In this document: one piece after another, positions 36,352 to 46,696 of the stretch | How the letters are laid out: every line of letters begins with the position of its first letter | How positions within the stretch are numbered: the stretch's first letter is position 1 | From: Marinicella sediminis | GTDB taxonomy: Bacteria; Pseudomonadota; Gammaproteobacteria; Xanthomonadales; Marinicellaceae | NCBI RefSeq assembly: GCF_002000055.1 | Contig: NZ_MVBD01000003.1 | Span: forward strand, 124,001 to 188,000 | Reading direction: 5' to 3' | DNA: 64,000 nt | Notes under the pieces: model-generated | What the model saw: the letters and a program-made list of their open reading frames with translations, nothing else | Database searches by the model: none | What the model was told of the DNA's origin: nothing | Made by a program: the position numbers and the translations under genes

Positions 36352-39300
36352 TCAATCGGTTGATTCGCGGTGCAATTGTTTGGTCACTTTCAGTGGAGAA
36401 CCGGTGTTTCTCGCCATCAGGCTGTAAGCCACAGGCAGTGCATAAAGGGTAAACAAGGTGGCGGCAATCACCCCAAACAGGATCACAGTACCAATCACAA
36501 TGCGAGTTTCGGCACCTGCACCGGAGGCCAGCAACAAAGGGATGGACCCGGCTATGGTGGTCAGGCCAGTCATCACAATGGGCCTGAACCTGACTTTGGC
36601 CGCGGTCATGGTGGCACGGGTGAAGCGGTAGTCCATGTCGCGCAACTGGTTGGCAAATTCAACTATCAAGATACCATTTTTGGTGGCCAGACCAATCAGT
36701 ATGATCAGGCCAATTTGGGAATAAATGTTGATTGAGCCGCCCATCAGCCACAGACCGAATAAACCGCCGCCCATGGCCAGTGGTACGGTCAGCATGATCA
36801 CCCAGGGGTGAACATAACTCTCGAACTGAGCAGCCAGCACCAGGAACACCACGATCAGGCCGAGGATGAAGACGAACATGATGGAACTGCCTGACTCCAT
36901 GAAGTCACGGCTTTGTCCTTTGTAATCAGTGATGGCATAGTCAGGTAAATGTTCATCCACCAAAAATTCCAGGTGGCTGAGTGCTTCGCCCAATGAAAAG
37001 CCTTCGGCGAGATTGGCTTCAAGCGTAATGGAGCGGATCCGGTTGTAGCGTGACAGGTTATCAGCTGCACCATATTCTTTGATGCTGATGAAATTCGATA
37101 ACGGTATGAGCTCGCCTGAACGTTGTGAGCGAACATAGATGTTTTCAATGTCAGTGAAGTTCATCTGTTGACTGCGCTCGCCTTCCAGAATCACATCATA
37201 TTCTTCACCGTTTTCGATGAAGGTGGTTACATTCCGCCCGGAGAGCATGGTTTGCAGGGTACGACCAATCTCATTGACCCGAACTCCTAGGTCTGCTGCG
37301 GCGTCATAATCGATGATGAAATCGATTTGCGGGCGGGTTTCTTTGAAACCGCTGTCCAGGCCATTGAAGCCCGGGTTGTTTTGGTTGATGCGGTCAAACA
37401 GAATGTCACGCCACTCAGTGAGCTCCTCATAACTGGCCCCACCCAGAACAAACTGAATCGGTTTGCCAGTCCCGCCACCCAGTCCCTGGCGCATGACTGG
37501 AAATGCGCGCACACCGGGCAGATCAGACAATTCTTTTCTGACCTCATCCATCACTGTGAATGCCGACCGGCGTTGACCCCAGGTGTCCATCAGGGCGATG
37601 ATGATACCGCTGTTGAATGACTCGATGCTGCCAAACGAACGAGGAGAGCGCACCAACAGGCGTTTAAGTTCGCCGCTATCGACGTATTTCATCATCCGTT
37701 GTTCAATTTCAGTCATGTACTCTTCCATGTATTCAAAAGTGGCGCCTTCCGGTCCATTGACGCTGACAAAAAATGCACCCCGGTCTTCTTTCGGAGAGAA
37801 TTCCTGGTCGATTTTTGGATAAATGAACAAAGTGCCTGCCAGCAATGCGATGAAGCCAATCACCGTGATCAGCGGCTTGCGCATGGTGTAACCCAATGAA
37901 ATCAGGTAGCGTTTTCGAACGCCACCAATCAGGCGGTTGGTGGTGCGCAACAAACGACCTGGATTTTCATTTGGCTTCAACAGTTTGGAAGCCAGCATCG
38001 GGGATAGCGTCAGGGCCACCAGAGATGAAAATGACACGGCGGCGGCAATGGTCAGGGAGAATTCAGTGAACAAACGGCCGATGTCACCATCGAGGAAGGT
38101 GATTGGTACAAACACGGCAATGAGCACCAGTGTGGTGGCGACCACTGCGAAAGCCACCTGACGGGCGCCACGATAGGCTGCCACCAATGGGGTTTCGCCT
38201 TTTTCCTGCATGCGCCTGACAATGTTTTCCAGCATCACAATGGCATCATCCACCACCAATCCGATGGCCAGTACCAGGGCCAGCAAGGTAAGCAGGTTGA
38301 TGGAAAACCCCAGTGCATTGACAACAATGAAGGTGGCAATGATCGAGACCGGAACTGTGACCGCCGGTATCAGCATGGCCCGGACATTACCCAGGAATAA
38401 AAAGATCACCAATACCACAAAGCCAATGGCCACAAACAACGTAAAATACACTTCTTTAATGGCTTCCTCAATGAATACCGAAGCATCGTAACTTTGTTCG
38501 ATGGACATGCCTTCGGGCAGATCCTGATTGAGTTTTTTGGTCAGTTTTTTGACCGCCCTGGCCACGTCAATGGTGTTGGCGTTGGATTGTTTTATCACAC
38601 CAATGCCGACCATGGGTATGCCGTTACCGCGGAAAATGGTGCGGTCTTCTTCCAGCCCCATCTCAACGCGTGCGACGTCTCCCAAACGAACCAGGTAGCC
38701 ATTTTCGCCCTCGGCCAACACCAGTTTGGCGAAGTCTTCAGGTTGATTGAAATTTCGCGAGACCCTGGCTTTGAATAAACGTTGTTCAGATTCCAGACTG
38801 CCTGCCGGTAATTCGATGTTTTCCGCCCGCAGGGCCTGTTCAATGTCAGCCACGCTCAGGTTTCTGGCGGCCAGTGACATGCGATCCACCCAGATGCGCA
38901 TGGCGTAACGCAAACCACCGCCTACCCGGACCCGTGCGACGCCATCGAGGGTGGAATACTGATCCACCAGATAACGTTCTGCATAGTCAGTGATTTCTGG
39001 AACTGACAGTTCGCTGGAGGCCAGGTTTTGCCAAATCACCACATCATTACTGCTGTCGGCTTTTTGAACCTCAGGCGGCTCAGCTTCCTCAGGCAGGTTG
39101 TCCTGAACCCCGGCGATGCGATCGCGTACGTCATTGGCTGCCGAATCAATGTCACGGTTGATGTTAAACTCAATGGTGACATTGGACTCACCGTCTGAAG
39201 AAGAAGATTCGATGAACTCGATGCCCTCAATGCCAGAGATGCGTTCTTCGATGATTTCAGTGACGCGGGTTTCCACGACATTGGCCGGAGCGCCCGGATA

Positions 39301-39450
39301 ATTCACCTCCACGGTAACCACTGGCGGATCAATGTCCGGATACTCCCTCAGCGACAGGCGGTCGAAGGCCACCAGTCCAAAGGCAATCAGTAAAAGCGAG
39401 ATGACCGAGGCAAAAACCGGCCTTTTGACCGAGACATCTGAAAGCACCAT
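36352..39450 (-). CDS. RND-family efflux permease (HAE1 type)
   Basis: 1032 residues, full length for a proton-driven AcrB/MexB-like trimer in the inner membrane. The start has the usual SVKRPVFASVISLLLI helix. The two acidic proton-relay residues are in LVVDDAIVMLENI (about residue 400). Large periplasmic loops with GFNGLDSGFKETRP-type sequence follow, and the second membrane half includes GLATKNGILIVEFA. It is encoded 3 bp after the adaptor gene. Related sequences are multidrug or lipid exporters. No TolC-type outer-membrane gene is in this cluster, so a shared one elsewhere is expected. Confidence 0.95.
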   Translation of the reverse strand: MVLSDVSVKRPVFASVISLLLIAFGLVAFDRLSLREYPDIDPPVVTVEVNYPGAPANVVETRVTEIIEERISGIEGIEFIESSSSDGESNVTIEFNINRDIDSAANDVRDRIAGVQDNLPEEAEPPEVQKADSSNDVVIWQNLASSELSVPEITDYAERYLVDQYSTLDGVARVRVGGGLRYAMRIWVDRMSLAARNLSVADIEQALRAENIELPAGSLESEQRLFKARVSRNFNQPEDFAKLVLAEGENGYLVRLGDVARVEMGLEEDRTIFRGNGIPMVGIGVIKQSNANTIDVARAVKKLTKKLNQDLPEGMSIEQSYDASVFIEEAIKEVYFTLFVAIGFVVLVIFLFLGNVRAMLIPAVTVPVSIIATFIVVNALGFSINLLTLLALVLAIGLVVDDAIVMLENIVRRMQEKGETPLVAAYRGARQVAFAVVATTLVLIAVFVPITFLDGDIGRLFTEFSLTIAAAVSFSSLVALTLSPMLASKLLKPNENPGRLLRTTNRLIGGVRKRYLISLGYTMRKPLITVIGFIALLAGTLFIYPKIDQEFSPKEDRGAFFVSVNGPEGATFEYMEEYMTEIEQRMMKYVDSGELKRLLVRSPRSFGSIESFNSGIIIALMDTWGQRRSAFTVMDEVRKELSDLPGVRAFPVMRQGLGGGTGKPIQFVLGGASYEELTEWRDILFDRINQNNPGFNGLDSGFKETRPQIDFIIDYDAAADLGVRVNEIGRTLQTMLSGRNVTTFIENGEEYDVILEGERSQQMNFTDIENIYVRSQRSGELIPLSNFISIKEYGAADNLSRYNRIRSITLEANLAEGFSLGEALSHLEFLVDEHLPDYAITDYKGQSRDFMESGSSIMFVFILGLIVVFLVLAAQFESYVHPWVIMLTVPLAMGGGLFGLWLMGGSINIYSQIGLIILIGLATKNGILIVEFANQLRDMDYRFTRATMTAAKVRFRPIVMTGLTTIAGSIPLLLASGAGAETRIVIGTVILFGVIAATLFTLYALPVAYSLMARNTGSPLKVTKQLHRESTD

Positions 39451-39453
39451 GGG

Positions 39454-40527
39454 TTAGGTCTCCTGCTGGTTTTTATTCTGCCGCTGGGCCAGCAGTTCTG
39501 ACAATGTTTCTTCACCGCGCTTGATGGCAATGACTTCAACCTGGCTGCCATTCTGAATGCGTAAATTGCCATGAATGACCACTTGGTCGCCCGCATCTAG
39601 GCCGCTGAGTATTTCCAGTTTGCCATCATAGCGGCTGCCGGTTTTGATGCTGACCTGTTGAGCGGTTGAATCAGTCGGGTTGATCACAAACACCGATTGA
39701 TTGGTGCCAGATGAGGTCACCGCTCCTTCGGGTATCAACAGTGATTCACGTTGTTGGGTGAGCAATTTGATGCGCATCAGGATGCCGGGTTTAAGTAACT
39801 GTTCTGGATTATCAATCAGGGCGCGTACCTGGACAGCGCGGGTGTTGGGGTTGATGCGGCTGTCAATGCTGCTGATGGTGCCATTGAACATTTTGCCGGG
39901 AAAGGCCTGGGATTGAGCGGTGATTTCCAGACCGGCCATGAGGTAGGACAGGTGCTTTTCAGGCACGGAAAAATCCATTTTCATGGTGGTGTCATCATCC
40001 AGTGTGGCCAATTCATTGCCAGGCTGAGCCAGGGCGCCCACACTGATGTTTTTTAATCCAACCACACCATCAAATGGAGCCGTGATCCGGCGTTTGTTGA
40101 TTTGTGAATTGATGCCTTCTATGCGTGCTTCGGAAACGCTGACCAAGGATTGTTGGGTGTCCAGCGCGCTCTTGGATGCGGTGTTTTGTCTGGCCAGTGG
40201 TTGTAATCTTTTGACCTGCCGTTGAGCCTCTGCCAACCGGGCTTGTTCTTCAGCCAACAGGGCCAGTTCGTCTGAGGTGTCCATGGTGATCAACAAGTCT
40301 CCCTGGCGGACCCGTTGTCCATCAGTGAAGTGAATGTCGGTCACCAATTCAGTGACTGTAGAGGTGATGGTCACACTCTCATTGGCGCGCAGTGTCCCCA
40401 ATGCTTCCACCACACTGGCATGATTTTCGATATTGGCAGTAGAGGTAATCACTGGCACAGCTTCACTTTGAGCGCTGGTCCAGTTGGCATTGAACAGCAA
40501 TGTCATCAGGAGAATTCTGGCTTTCAT
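39454..40527 (-). CDS. RND periplasmic adaptor (membrane fusion protein)
   Basis: 357 residues with a signal peptide ending near TSAQSE (about residue 20). The order is beta-barrel strand, biotinyl-lipoyl half (VRQGDLLITMDTSDE), a coiled-coil hairpin (about 90-150, [20 protein letters not shown]) and the second lipoyl half ITAPFDGVVGLKN. Barrel segments with LKPGILMRI follow. It links the permease to an outer-membrane channel. Cotranscribed with the RND permease. Confidence 0.93.
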   Translation of the reverse strand: MKARILLMTLLFNANWTSAQSEAVPVITSTANIENHASVVEALGTLRANESVTITSTVTELVTDIHFTDGQRVRQGDLLITMDTSDELALLAEEQARLAEAQRQVKRLQPLARQNTASKSALDTQQSLVSVSEARIEGINSQINKRRITAPFDGVVGLKNISVGALAQPGNELATLDDDTTMKMDFSVPEKHLSYLMAGLEITAQSQAFPGKMFNGTISSIDSRINPNTRAVQVRALIDNPEQLLKPGILMRIKLLTQQRESLLIPEGAVTSSGTNQSVFVINPTDSTAQQVSIKTGSRYDGKLEILSGLDAGDQVVIHGNLRIQNGSQVEVIAIKRGEETLSELLAQRQNKNQQET

Positions 40528-40776
40528 ATTGATCAGCTTATTTAGAAAAAACTTAATTATAGTTTTGATGGATCGATAAGGTGTGAATTTACGGTTACTT
40601 TATGTATGCAAATTTTCGATAAGCTTGATGCAAAAAACCGAATGCACCACATCTGGTACCCTGCGATGGGTGGTTAACCAATTGACACGCAGGGCTGTCA
40701 GTGCAACTGGCAGAATGAAGTTCAACAATCACTGTTTTTTGCTATACTGATGTCCAATCAAAACAAGTGGGACACT

Positions 40777-41913
40777 ATGACAACAACGGTGGGCTTTGTA
40801 AAAGAGCGTAAAGACGGTGAGTCGCGGGTGGCACTGGTGCCGGAAACCGCAGAGAAAATTCTCAAATTGGGATGGCAGGTTTTGTTTGAGCCTGATGCCG
40901 GTGAAGCAGCTGGTTTTCCCAATGATGCATACCCGGATATGTGTCAAATGGCGAAAAAACGAGAAGACGTGTTTCATGCTGCCGACATTCTGGTGGGAGT
41001 TGATGCGCTCAATGAGGATGATTTGGCTGCGCTGAAAAATGATGCAGTGGTGGTGGGTATGGTTTCACCATATCAACAACAGCAACGCTTTGAAACAGCC
41101 GCCGGTAAGAACATCACCGTGTTCTCCATGGAATTGATTCCCCGTACCACCCGGGCTCAGGCCATGGATGTGTTGTCCTCTCAGGCCTCAGTGGCTGGTT
41201 ACAAAGCGGTACTGATGGCGGCCAGTGAAGCCCCCAGATTTTTCCCGATGCTGACCACTGCCGCTGGTACCATCAGGCCCGCATCGGTGCTGGTCATTGG
41301 CGCTGGTGTGGCTGGTTTGCAGGCCATGGCTACTGCCCGCCGCCTGGGCGCCAATGTCACCGGTTATGACGTCCGGCCTGAAACCGTGGAACAGGTCAAA
41401 TCACTGGGTGCCAAATTCCTTGATCTGGGGGTTGAAGCGGTGGGAGAGGGTGGCTATGCCCGCGCCCTTACCGACGAAGAAAAACAAACCCAGCAGGAAA
41501 ATCTGGCCAAACACCTGACCTCAGTGGACGTGCTGATCACCACAGCTGCCGTACCAGGCAGACCGGCACCGCGGATCATCACCACCCAGATGGTGAATGA
41601 CATGAAGCCGGGCAGTGTGATTGTGGATCTGGGGGCCGAAGGTGGTGGAAACTGTGAGCCCACCGAAGCGGGGGTCACCAAGCTGGTTAACAACGTCAAA
41701 GTAATTGGCCCGAAAAACCTCTCGGCCACGGTGCCATTACATGCCAGCGAAATGTATTCTCGCAATGTCTGGAACCTGTTGAACCTGATGCATGAAGAAG
41801 GCCGGTTTGCGATCAATTGGGAAGACGATATTTTGGCCGGTTGTGCCGTAACCAAAGCCGGTGCCGTGGTTCATCCTGCGGTGACTGGTGAACAAGCAGG
41901 AGACAAATCATGA
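40777..41913 (+). CDS. pntAA: NAD(P) transhydrogenase subunit alpha, NAD-binding part
   Basis: 378 residues from the ATG at 40777. I prefer it over the ATG at 40750 because a TATACT -10 box ends at 40747, which would leave the first ATG upstream of the transcript. Domain I carries KERKDGESRVALVPE and the Rossmann motif VIGAGVAGLQAMATARRLGA; it binds NAD(H) and transfers hydride to NADP(H) on PntB. It forms the split alpha subunit with pntAB, whose ATG overlaps the stop codon by 4 bp. Confidence 0.95.
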   Translation: MTTTVGFVKERKDGESRVALVPETAEKILKLGWQVLFEPDAGEAAGFPNDAYPDMCQMAKKREDVFHAADILVGVDALNEDDLAALKNDAVVVGMVSPYQQQQRFETAAGKNITVFSMELIPRTTRAQAMDVLSSQASVAGYKAVLMAASEAPRFFPMLTTAAGTIRPASVLVIGAGVAGLQAMATARRLGANVTGYDVRPETVEQVKSLGAKFLDLGVEAVGEGGYARALTDEEKQTQQENLAKHLTSVDVLITTAAVPGRPAPRIITTQMVNDMKPGSVIVDLGAEGGGNCEPTEAGVTKLVNNVKVIGPKNLSATVPLHASEMYSRNVWNLLNLMHEEGRFAINWEDDILAGCAVTKAGAVVHPAVTGEQAGDKS

Positions 41914-42221
41914 TTGACGGTTTTATTGCACTGTACATTTTTGCCCTGGCAGCAATTCTGGGATTTGAAATCATCAGAAAAGTGCCTGTGGTTTTACACA
42001 CGCCATTGATGTCTGGGTCCAATTTTATTCATGGTATTGTGCTGGTGGGCGCCATGATTGCGCTGGGTCACGCTGATACCACACTGGAAAAAGTGTTTGG
42101 TTTCATTGCGGTCTTTTTGGGCGCAGGTAATGCAGCCGGAGGTTATGTGGTGACTGAGCGGATGTTGGAAATGTTCAAGCCCCGGGCCAAAAAAACAGAC
42201 AATGATGGAGAAGGCTCATGA
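41910..42221 (+). CDS. pntAB: NAD(P) transhydrogenase subunit alpha, membrane part
   Basis: 103 residues with three membrane helices (about 4-22, 35-55 and 60-85). HTPLMSGSNFIHGIVLVGAM and GAGNAAGGYVVTERMLEMF are characteristic of the small alpha2 subunit in three-gene transhydrogenases. It forms part of the proton channel. Both gene junctions overlap by 4 bp. Confidence 0.95.
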   Translation: MIDGFIALYIFALAAILGFEIIRKVPVVLHTPLMSGSNFIHGIVLVGAMIALGHADTTLEKVFGFIAVFLGAGNAAGGYVVTERMLEMFKPRAKKTDNDGEGS

Positions 42222-43651
42222 TGGAATTCATTCAGGAATACTTGCCAACGCTGATCAAGGCTTCCTATTTTCTGGCAGCCATTTTGTTCATCACTGGCCT
42301 GCGCCGCATGAGTGCTCCGGGTACTGCCCGTGGTGGTATAGTCTGGGCTGGTGTTGGTATGTTGATCGCTACCATCGCCACCTTTCTGCTGCCTGATATG
42401 CATAACATGGTGTTGATCCTGGCGGCACTGGTTTCATCCACAGTCCTGGCCTGGATCAGTGGCAAAAAAGTGGCCATGACCGACATGCCGCAAATGGTGG
42501 CTTTGTACAATGGCATGGGTGGTGGCTCGGCCGCTTTCATTGGCGCCATGGCGCTGTTCAATGCAGTGGATCACCTCGGTGGTTGTCAGGCCGGTACCAT
42601 CATTGATACACCGACCACACATGATTGCCTGTCTGGTGTCAGTATGATATTCGCCATCGTCGGTGTTTACATTGGTGCCATCTCCTTAAGTGGTTCGTTG
42701 GTCGCCTTTGGCAAATTACAGGGTTGGATTGATAAACGCTTTACCTTTCCTGGACAGAATTTCTTCAATGGTTTGGTTGGAGTAGGTACTTTGGCTTTGG
42801 GCCTGTACCTGACCCAGGACTTAAATCCTGATTACATTTGGATTTTCTTTGGCTTGTCCTTGCTTTTGGGTTTGTTGATGACTTTACCCATTGGTGGTGC
42901 CGATATGCCTGTGGTGATTTCTTTGTACAATGCGTTCACTGGTTTGGCAGTTTCATTCGAGGGTTTTGTGCTGCAAAACGAGGCGATGATCATCGCTGGT
43001 ATGTTGGTGGGTGCCGCCGGTACCATGCTCACCCAGCATATGGCCAAGGCCATGAACCGCTCTCTTGGCTCGGTGTTATTTGGTTCAATGGGTGGCTCAG
43101 GTGGCTCGGCCATTGACGGTGAAATGAAAGAGATTGAAGCCCAGGACGCAGCCATTCAAATGGCCTTTGCTGACCGGGTGATTGTGATCCCCGGCTATGG
43201 CCTGGCAGTCGCTCAGGCACAGCATAAACTATGGGAAATGACGCAAATCCTGCTGGACAGGGGCGTGGATGTGAAATTTGCCATTCATCCGGTGGCCGGC
43301 AGGATGCCCGGACACATGAATGTGTTGTTGGCAGAAGCCGGTGTGCCTTATGATTTGATTGAAGACATGGAAGACATCAATTCACAATTTTCACAAACCG
43401 ATGTGGCGCTGGTGATCGGCGCCAATGACGTGGTCAATCCGGTGGCTAAAACTGATCCGCAAAGTCCGATTTATGGCATGCCGGTGCTGAATGTGGATGA
43501 AGCAAAAAATTCCATCGTTATCAAACGGGGCAAAGGCACCGGTTTTGCCGGTATCCAGAATGCCCTGTTCTTCGCCGAGAACAACAAGATGCTCTACGGC
43601 GATGCCCAGGATGCCATTGCCCGCCTGATTCAGGGTTTGAAAGCTTTATAA
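42218..43651 (+). CDS. pntB: NAD(P) transhydrogenase subunit beta
   Basis: 477 residues: about eight N-terminal membrane helices, then a cytoplasmic NADP(H)-binding domain. Helices include PQMVALYNGMGGGSAAFIGA and GADMPVVISLYNAFTG. The NADP domain shows VIVIPGYGLAVAQAQH, AGRMPGHMNVLLAEAG, GANDVVNP and KRGKGTGFAGIQN. With PntAA/PntAB it couples proton entry to NADPH formation. Translationally coupled to pntAB. Confidence 0.96.
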   Translation: MMEFIQEYLPTLIKASYFLAAILFITGLRRMSAPGTARGGIVWAGVGMLIATIATFLLPDMHNMVLILAALVSSTVLAWISGKKVAMTDMPQMVALYNGMGGGSAAFIGAMALFNAVDHLGGCQAGTIIDTPTTHDCLSGVSMIFAIVGVYIGAISLSGSLVAFGKLQGWIDKRFTFPGQNFFNGLVGVGTLALGLYLTQDLNPDYIWIFFGLSLLLGLLMTLPIGGADMPVVISLYNAFTGLAVSFEGFVLQNEAMIIAGMLVGAAGTMLTQHMAKAMNRSLGSVLFGSMGGSGGSAIDGEMKEIEAQDAAIQMAFADRVIVIPGYGLAVAQAQHKLWEMTQILLDRGVDVKFAIHPVAGRMPGHMNVLLAEAGVPYDLIEDMEDINSQFSQTDVALVIGANDVVNPVAKTDPQSPIYGMPVLNVDEAKNSIVIKRGKGTGFAGIQNALFFAENNKMLYGDAQDAIARLIQGLKAL

Positions 43652-43676
43652 GCCACACGATAACTGGATGTTTCTG

Positions 43677-43705
43677 CCCCGGATGTCTATGGCACCGGGG
43701 TTTTT
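43677..43705 (+). terminator. Terminator after pntB
   Basis: CCCCGG (43677-43682) pairs with CCGGGG (43695-43700), followed by five T residues, 25 bp after the pntB stop. Confidence 0.75.
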
Positions 43706-43821
43706 GTTTGCAAAATGGTAAAGCACTGTTGTGATCTGCGGTATATTTTTATCGGATTGTATCGGATTGAACCGGATTTGATTTACTACAACGGTTTTGA
43801 TTGAAGTCCATGTGAATGGCT

Positions 43822-45348
43822 TTAGCCCAGATTAAATTCAATGCGAAACACGTGCTGGCCATTGATGTAGTGGTAATTCAGCTCGGCGTGGTTGTCATGG
43901 CACAGTTGACGACAAATGTGTAATCCCAGTCCCGTCCCCCGGTTGTGGGTGGTGAAAAAGGGTTCGAACAAATTGCGGATTTTTTTCTCGTCAAATGCGT
44001 CACCCTGGTTTTTGAAGTCCAAAACCTGTCCGTGAACCACCATTTGCAGTTCCGCAGATTCACCATGTTTGATGGCATTGGATGCGAGGTTCCAGGCGAT
44101 TTGTTTGAAGTGTTCAGGATCAAAATTAATCACTGTGTCTCTGGGTACTATGATCTGTACGCGTTGTGGGTCAACCCCGAGTTCATCTACCAGTTGTTGT
44201 TTGGCTTCAGCCAGTTGATCCATCAGCATCAGATCCTGGGGGTTGGCGGTTTTTCGCCGTGACATCTGCAGGATGTCTTCGATGATGTGGTTGGCCCGGG
44301 TGGTTTGATTGACAATGATTTCACTGATGTCTTTGTCCTGGCCTTGCAGGTCTGGTGATTCAACCAGCAGTTCAGCGGCGGTTTTGATGGCGGCCAGCGG
44401 GTTTCTGATTTCGTGGGCAATGGAGCTGGACATTTTGCCAAGGGATGCCAGATTGAGTTGTTGCGCGGCTTTTTTCAGGTAACTGGAATCTTCTATAAAC
44501 AACACCCCAAAACTTTTTTCTTCAGTCACCGATGCTTTGCGAAGATACAGGTCCATGCCATGATCAGTATGGTATACCATCCCATCATTGTTACTCAGTA
44601 AAAAACCCAGGATCTCTTCGGGAAAGAAAATGATGTCTTCCATATCCAGCAGTTTTTTGGCTGATTGATTGGCATGCAGGATCACGTGGTCTTGCTGATA
44701 GATGATCACCCCATTGGTCAGTTTTTCGATGATGATCTGATTCATGTTTTCCAGCCCGCTGATGGTTTGCCGCTGATTCTTATACATGTTCAGGGTGCTG
44801 GTGTAGGAGATGGATTGCCTGATACCGATCAGGGCAATGACAAAATAGCCCAGTAAATGCAGCAGTTTGCTGGATTGAGTGACATTGACAGCGGGTCCAA
44901 AATCAATCCAAACCGGCATCAACCACAACAGTGCTGAAGCCGTTAAGGGTGCCAGCATGATGTTCAATGGCTTTCTGAACAACACAGCGGCTGAACCGAT
45001 GGCCAGTATCGGCAGAGTGGCCAGACCCTGGGAGAAGCCGTTGGTGGCATATGCCAGATAGATCATCACCAGTAAATCAATGAACAGAATCAGTTTACTG
45101 GCGCTGATGGCGTGTACTTGTTTGCTGAGGTAGGTCATCACCATGATGAGGATGGAGCCTGCCAGATACAGGTTGATGACAAAAGTCAGGTACAGGTGGT
45201 GCCGTTCTGGCTGAAACATGTCCTGCAATTGTTGGGTGTTGATCAACAGAAAGAAAAACAGACTGATGAACAACCGGAACAGGTTCAGGTAGCGCAGGTT
45301 GCGTTTTTCCAGCTGATACAATTGTTCCTGGTCGTTGTTGCGGATCAT
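43822..45348 (-). CDS. PilS-like membrane sensor histidine kinase, orphan
   Basis: 508 residues. Six hydrophobic helices (about 17-190) open with the PilS-type RNLRYLNLFRLFISLFFF. A degenerate PAS region (about 200-285) follows. The H-box SSIAHEIRNPLAAIKTAAEL carries the phospho-accepting His, and the ATPase domain has WNLASNAIKHG and GTGLGLHICRQL. The closest relatives in layout are PilS/NtrB-type kinases. The expected PilR-type response regulator is not beside it. It follows the PhoD-type gene by 7 bp, so the two are probably cotranscribed. Confidence 0.88.
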   Translation of the reverse strand: MIRNNDQEQLYQLEKRNLRYLNLFRLFISLFFFLLINTQQLQDMFQPERHHLYLTFVINLYLAGSILIMVMTYLSKQVHAISASKLILFIDLLVMIYLAYATNGFSQGLATLPILAIGSAAVLFRKPLNIMLAPLTASALLWLMPVWIDFGPAVNVTQSSKLLHLLGYFVIALIGIRQSISYTSTLNMYKNQRQTISGLENMNQIIIEKLTNGVIIYQQDHVILHANQSAKKLLDMEDIIFFPEEILGFLLSNNDGMVYHTDHGMDLYLRKASVTEEKSFGVLFIEDSSYLKKAAQQLNLASLGKMSSSIAHEIRNPLAAIKTAAELLVESPDLQGQDKDISEIIVNQTTRANHIIEDILQMSRRKTANPQDLMLMDQLAEAKQQLVDELGVDPQRVQIIVPRDTVINFDPEHFKQIAWNLASNAIKHGESAELQMVVHGQVLDFKNQGDAFDEKKIRNLFEPFFTTHNRGTGLGLHICRQLCHDNHAELNYHYINGQHVFRIEFNLG

Positions 45349-45355
45349 GGGCCCT

Positions 45356-46696
45356 TCAGTCGTTCACCTGGTTGTAGCTCAGTACACTGCTTTTTATTTG
45401 AGTGCTCCAGTATTGTTGGCCCTCTTTGCCGATGACATCGATCTTCAGTCGCCGATCGGTGCGCGGGCCTGAAAAGCTGAAGCGACAATAATTGTGTTCA
45501 TTAACCAGCGAGCCCTTGACCAGACGTGGATTGTCCAGATCGCCACCGGATTTACTTGAATGGGTGCCGGCGGTCAGCGGTGAGCAGGTCATTTCATAAA
45601 GTGGATAGGCCCCTTCACGATTGGCACGCAGCATCTCTGTGTGATGTTTGTCGCCGCTGAGAAACATCACCCCGGTGATTTTTTGCTCATGCAGCCACTG
45701 TATAAAAGGATCGCGTTCATGACGGTATTTGTCCCAGCCTTCATAGGCATGATGGTCATTGAGCATTTGTCCGCCGCCCACAATGATCTTGAATGGAGCA
45801 TATGAAGCCAACAGGCTGTTTTTCAGCCAATCCAACTGAGCCTGGCCATAGTAAATCTTGTCTGGCCCGTCGATCATGTTTTCATGTGATTTGTTGAAAC
45901 GATTGTCCATCAAAAAGAAGTCAATGTCATTGTGGCTGACTTTGGTGAACACCCCTTGTTGTTCAGGCATGCCATAACTTGGGTTGGCCCAGAACCGTTT
46001 GAAAATCTCCAAAGCCTGATGTTTGTAGATGAACTCCCGGCCGGAATTGTTGGGCCCGAAATCATGATCATCCCAAGTGCCGTAATTGGCAAACTTGTGC
46101 AGCACAGCCTGTTGGTGGGGACGACTGCGGTCACGCAACACCCGGTAGATCAGGTTCTGTTCCATGGTGTAATCAACTTCACGGTAATACCAGTTGTCAC
46201 CAATCCACAGCATCACATCGGCATCTTCTGTGGCCATTTGCTGAAAAATCTCATGATCACTGCCATATGGGCGGCCGGGACGGTCATACACTTTTTCATT
46301 TTCAAAACTACAGGAACCGGCCAGAACTGAAAAATCTGGTGGGTCAAAGCGCCATTGCCACAATTGTTGGGTGGTCAGTTGATAGGTGGGTTGATCAGTT
46401 TCTGCCACCCCATTGACGGCCAAACGGTATTCATAGGTGGTGCCTGGTTCCAGATCATTAAGCCGGAAAGTGTGGGTGTTACCATAATCACTGTCCACTG
46501 ATTCTGTGCGTTGGCGCACCGCTTGTGGATCGTTTTTGGGCCAGTAGCTGATGGTGACCGACCCGGATTCGGGAGAAACCAGCCAGATATTGGCACCTTT
46601 CAGGCCCACATGGCCCAGCATGGGTCCGGCAGGAATGGTTTTGGCCAGCAGTAACTGGCTGCAGAGCATTAGGGACAAGATGATTGTGTTCTTCAT
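45356..46696 (-). CDS. PhoD-type alkaline phosphatase/phosphodiesterase
   Basis: 446 residues with a signal peptide (MKNTIILSLMLCSQLLLA). An N-terminal fibronectin/Ig-like domain (about 25-110) precedes the metal-dependent catalytic domain. Metal-binding stretches seen are WIGDNWYY, TWDDHDFGPNN, MDNRFNKS and FLSGDKHHTE. The family hydrolyses phosphate mono- or diesters with Fe/Ca, outside the inner membrane. Located directly upstream of the PilS-like kinase gene; a divergent promoter region separates it from the large TonB receptor. Confidence 0.88.
   Translation of the reverse strand: MKNTIILSLMLCSQLLLAKTIPAGPMLGHVGLKGANIWLVSPESGSVTISYWPKNDPQAVRQRTESVDSDYGNTHTFRLNDLEPGTTYEYRLAVNGVAETDQPTYQLTTQQLWQWRFDPPDFSVLAGSCSFENEKVYDRPGRPYGSDHEIFQQMATEDADVMLWIGDNWYYREVDYTMEQNLIYRVLRDRSRPHQQAVLHKFANYGTWDDHDFGPNNSGREFIYKHQALEIFKRFWANPSYGMPEQQGVFTKVSHNDIDFFLMDNRFNKSHENMIDGPDKIYYGQAQLDWLKNSLLASYAPFKIIVGGGQMLNDHHAYEGWDKYRHERDPFIQWLHEQKITGVMFLSGDKHHTEMLRANREGAYPLYEMTCSPLTAGTHSSKSGGDLDNPRLVKGSLVNEHNYCRFSFSGPRTDRRLKIDVIGKEGQQYWSTQIKSSVLSYNQVND

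Noticed and set aside
36352-40527. Complete tripartite efflux system
   Set aside because: Adaptor and permease are present but there is no outer-membrane channel gene nearby, so I annotate only two components.
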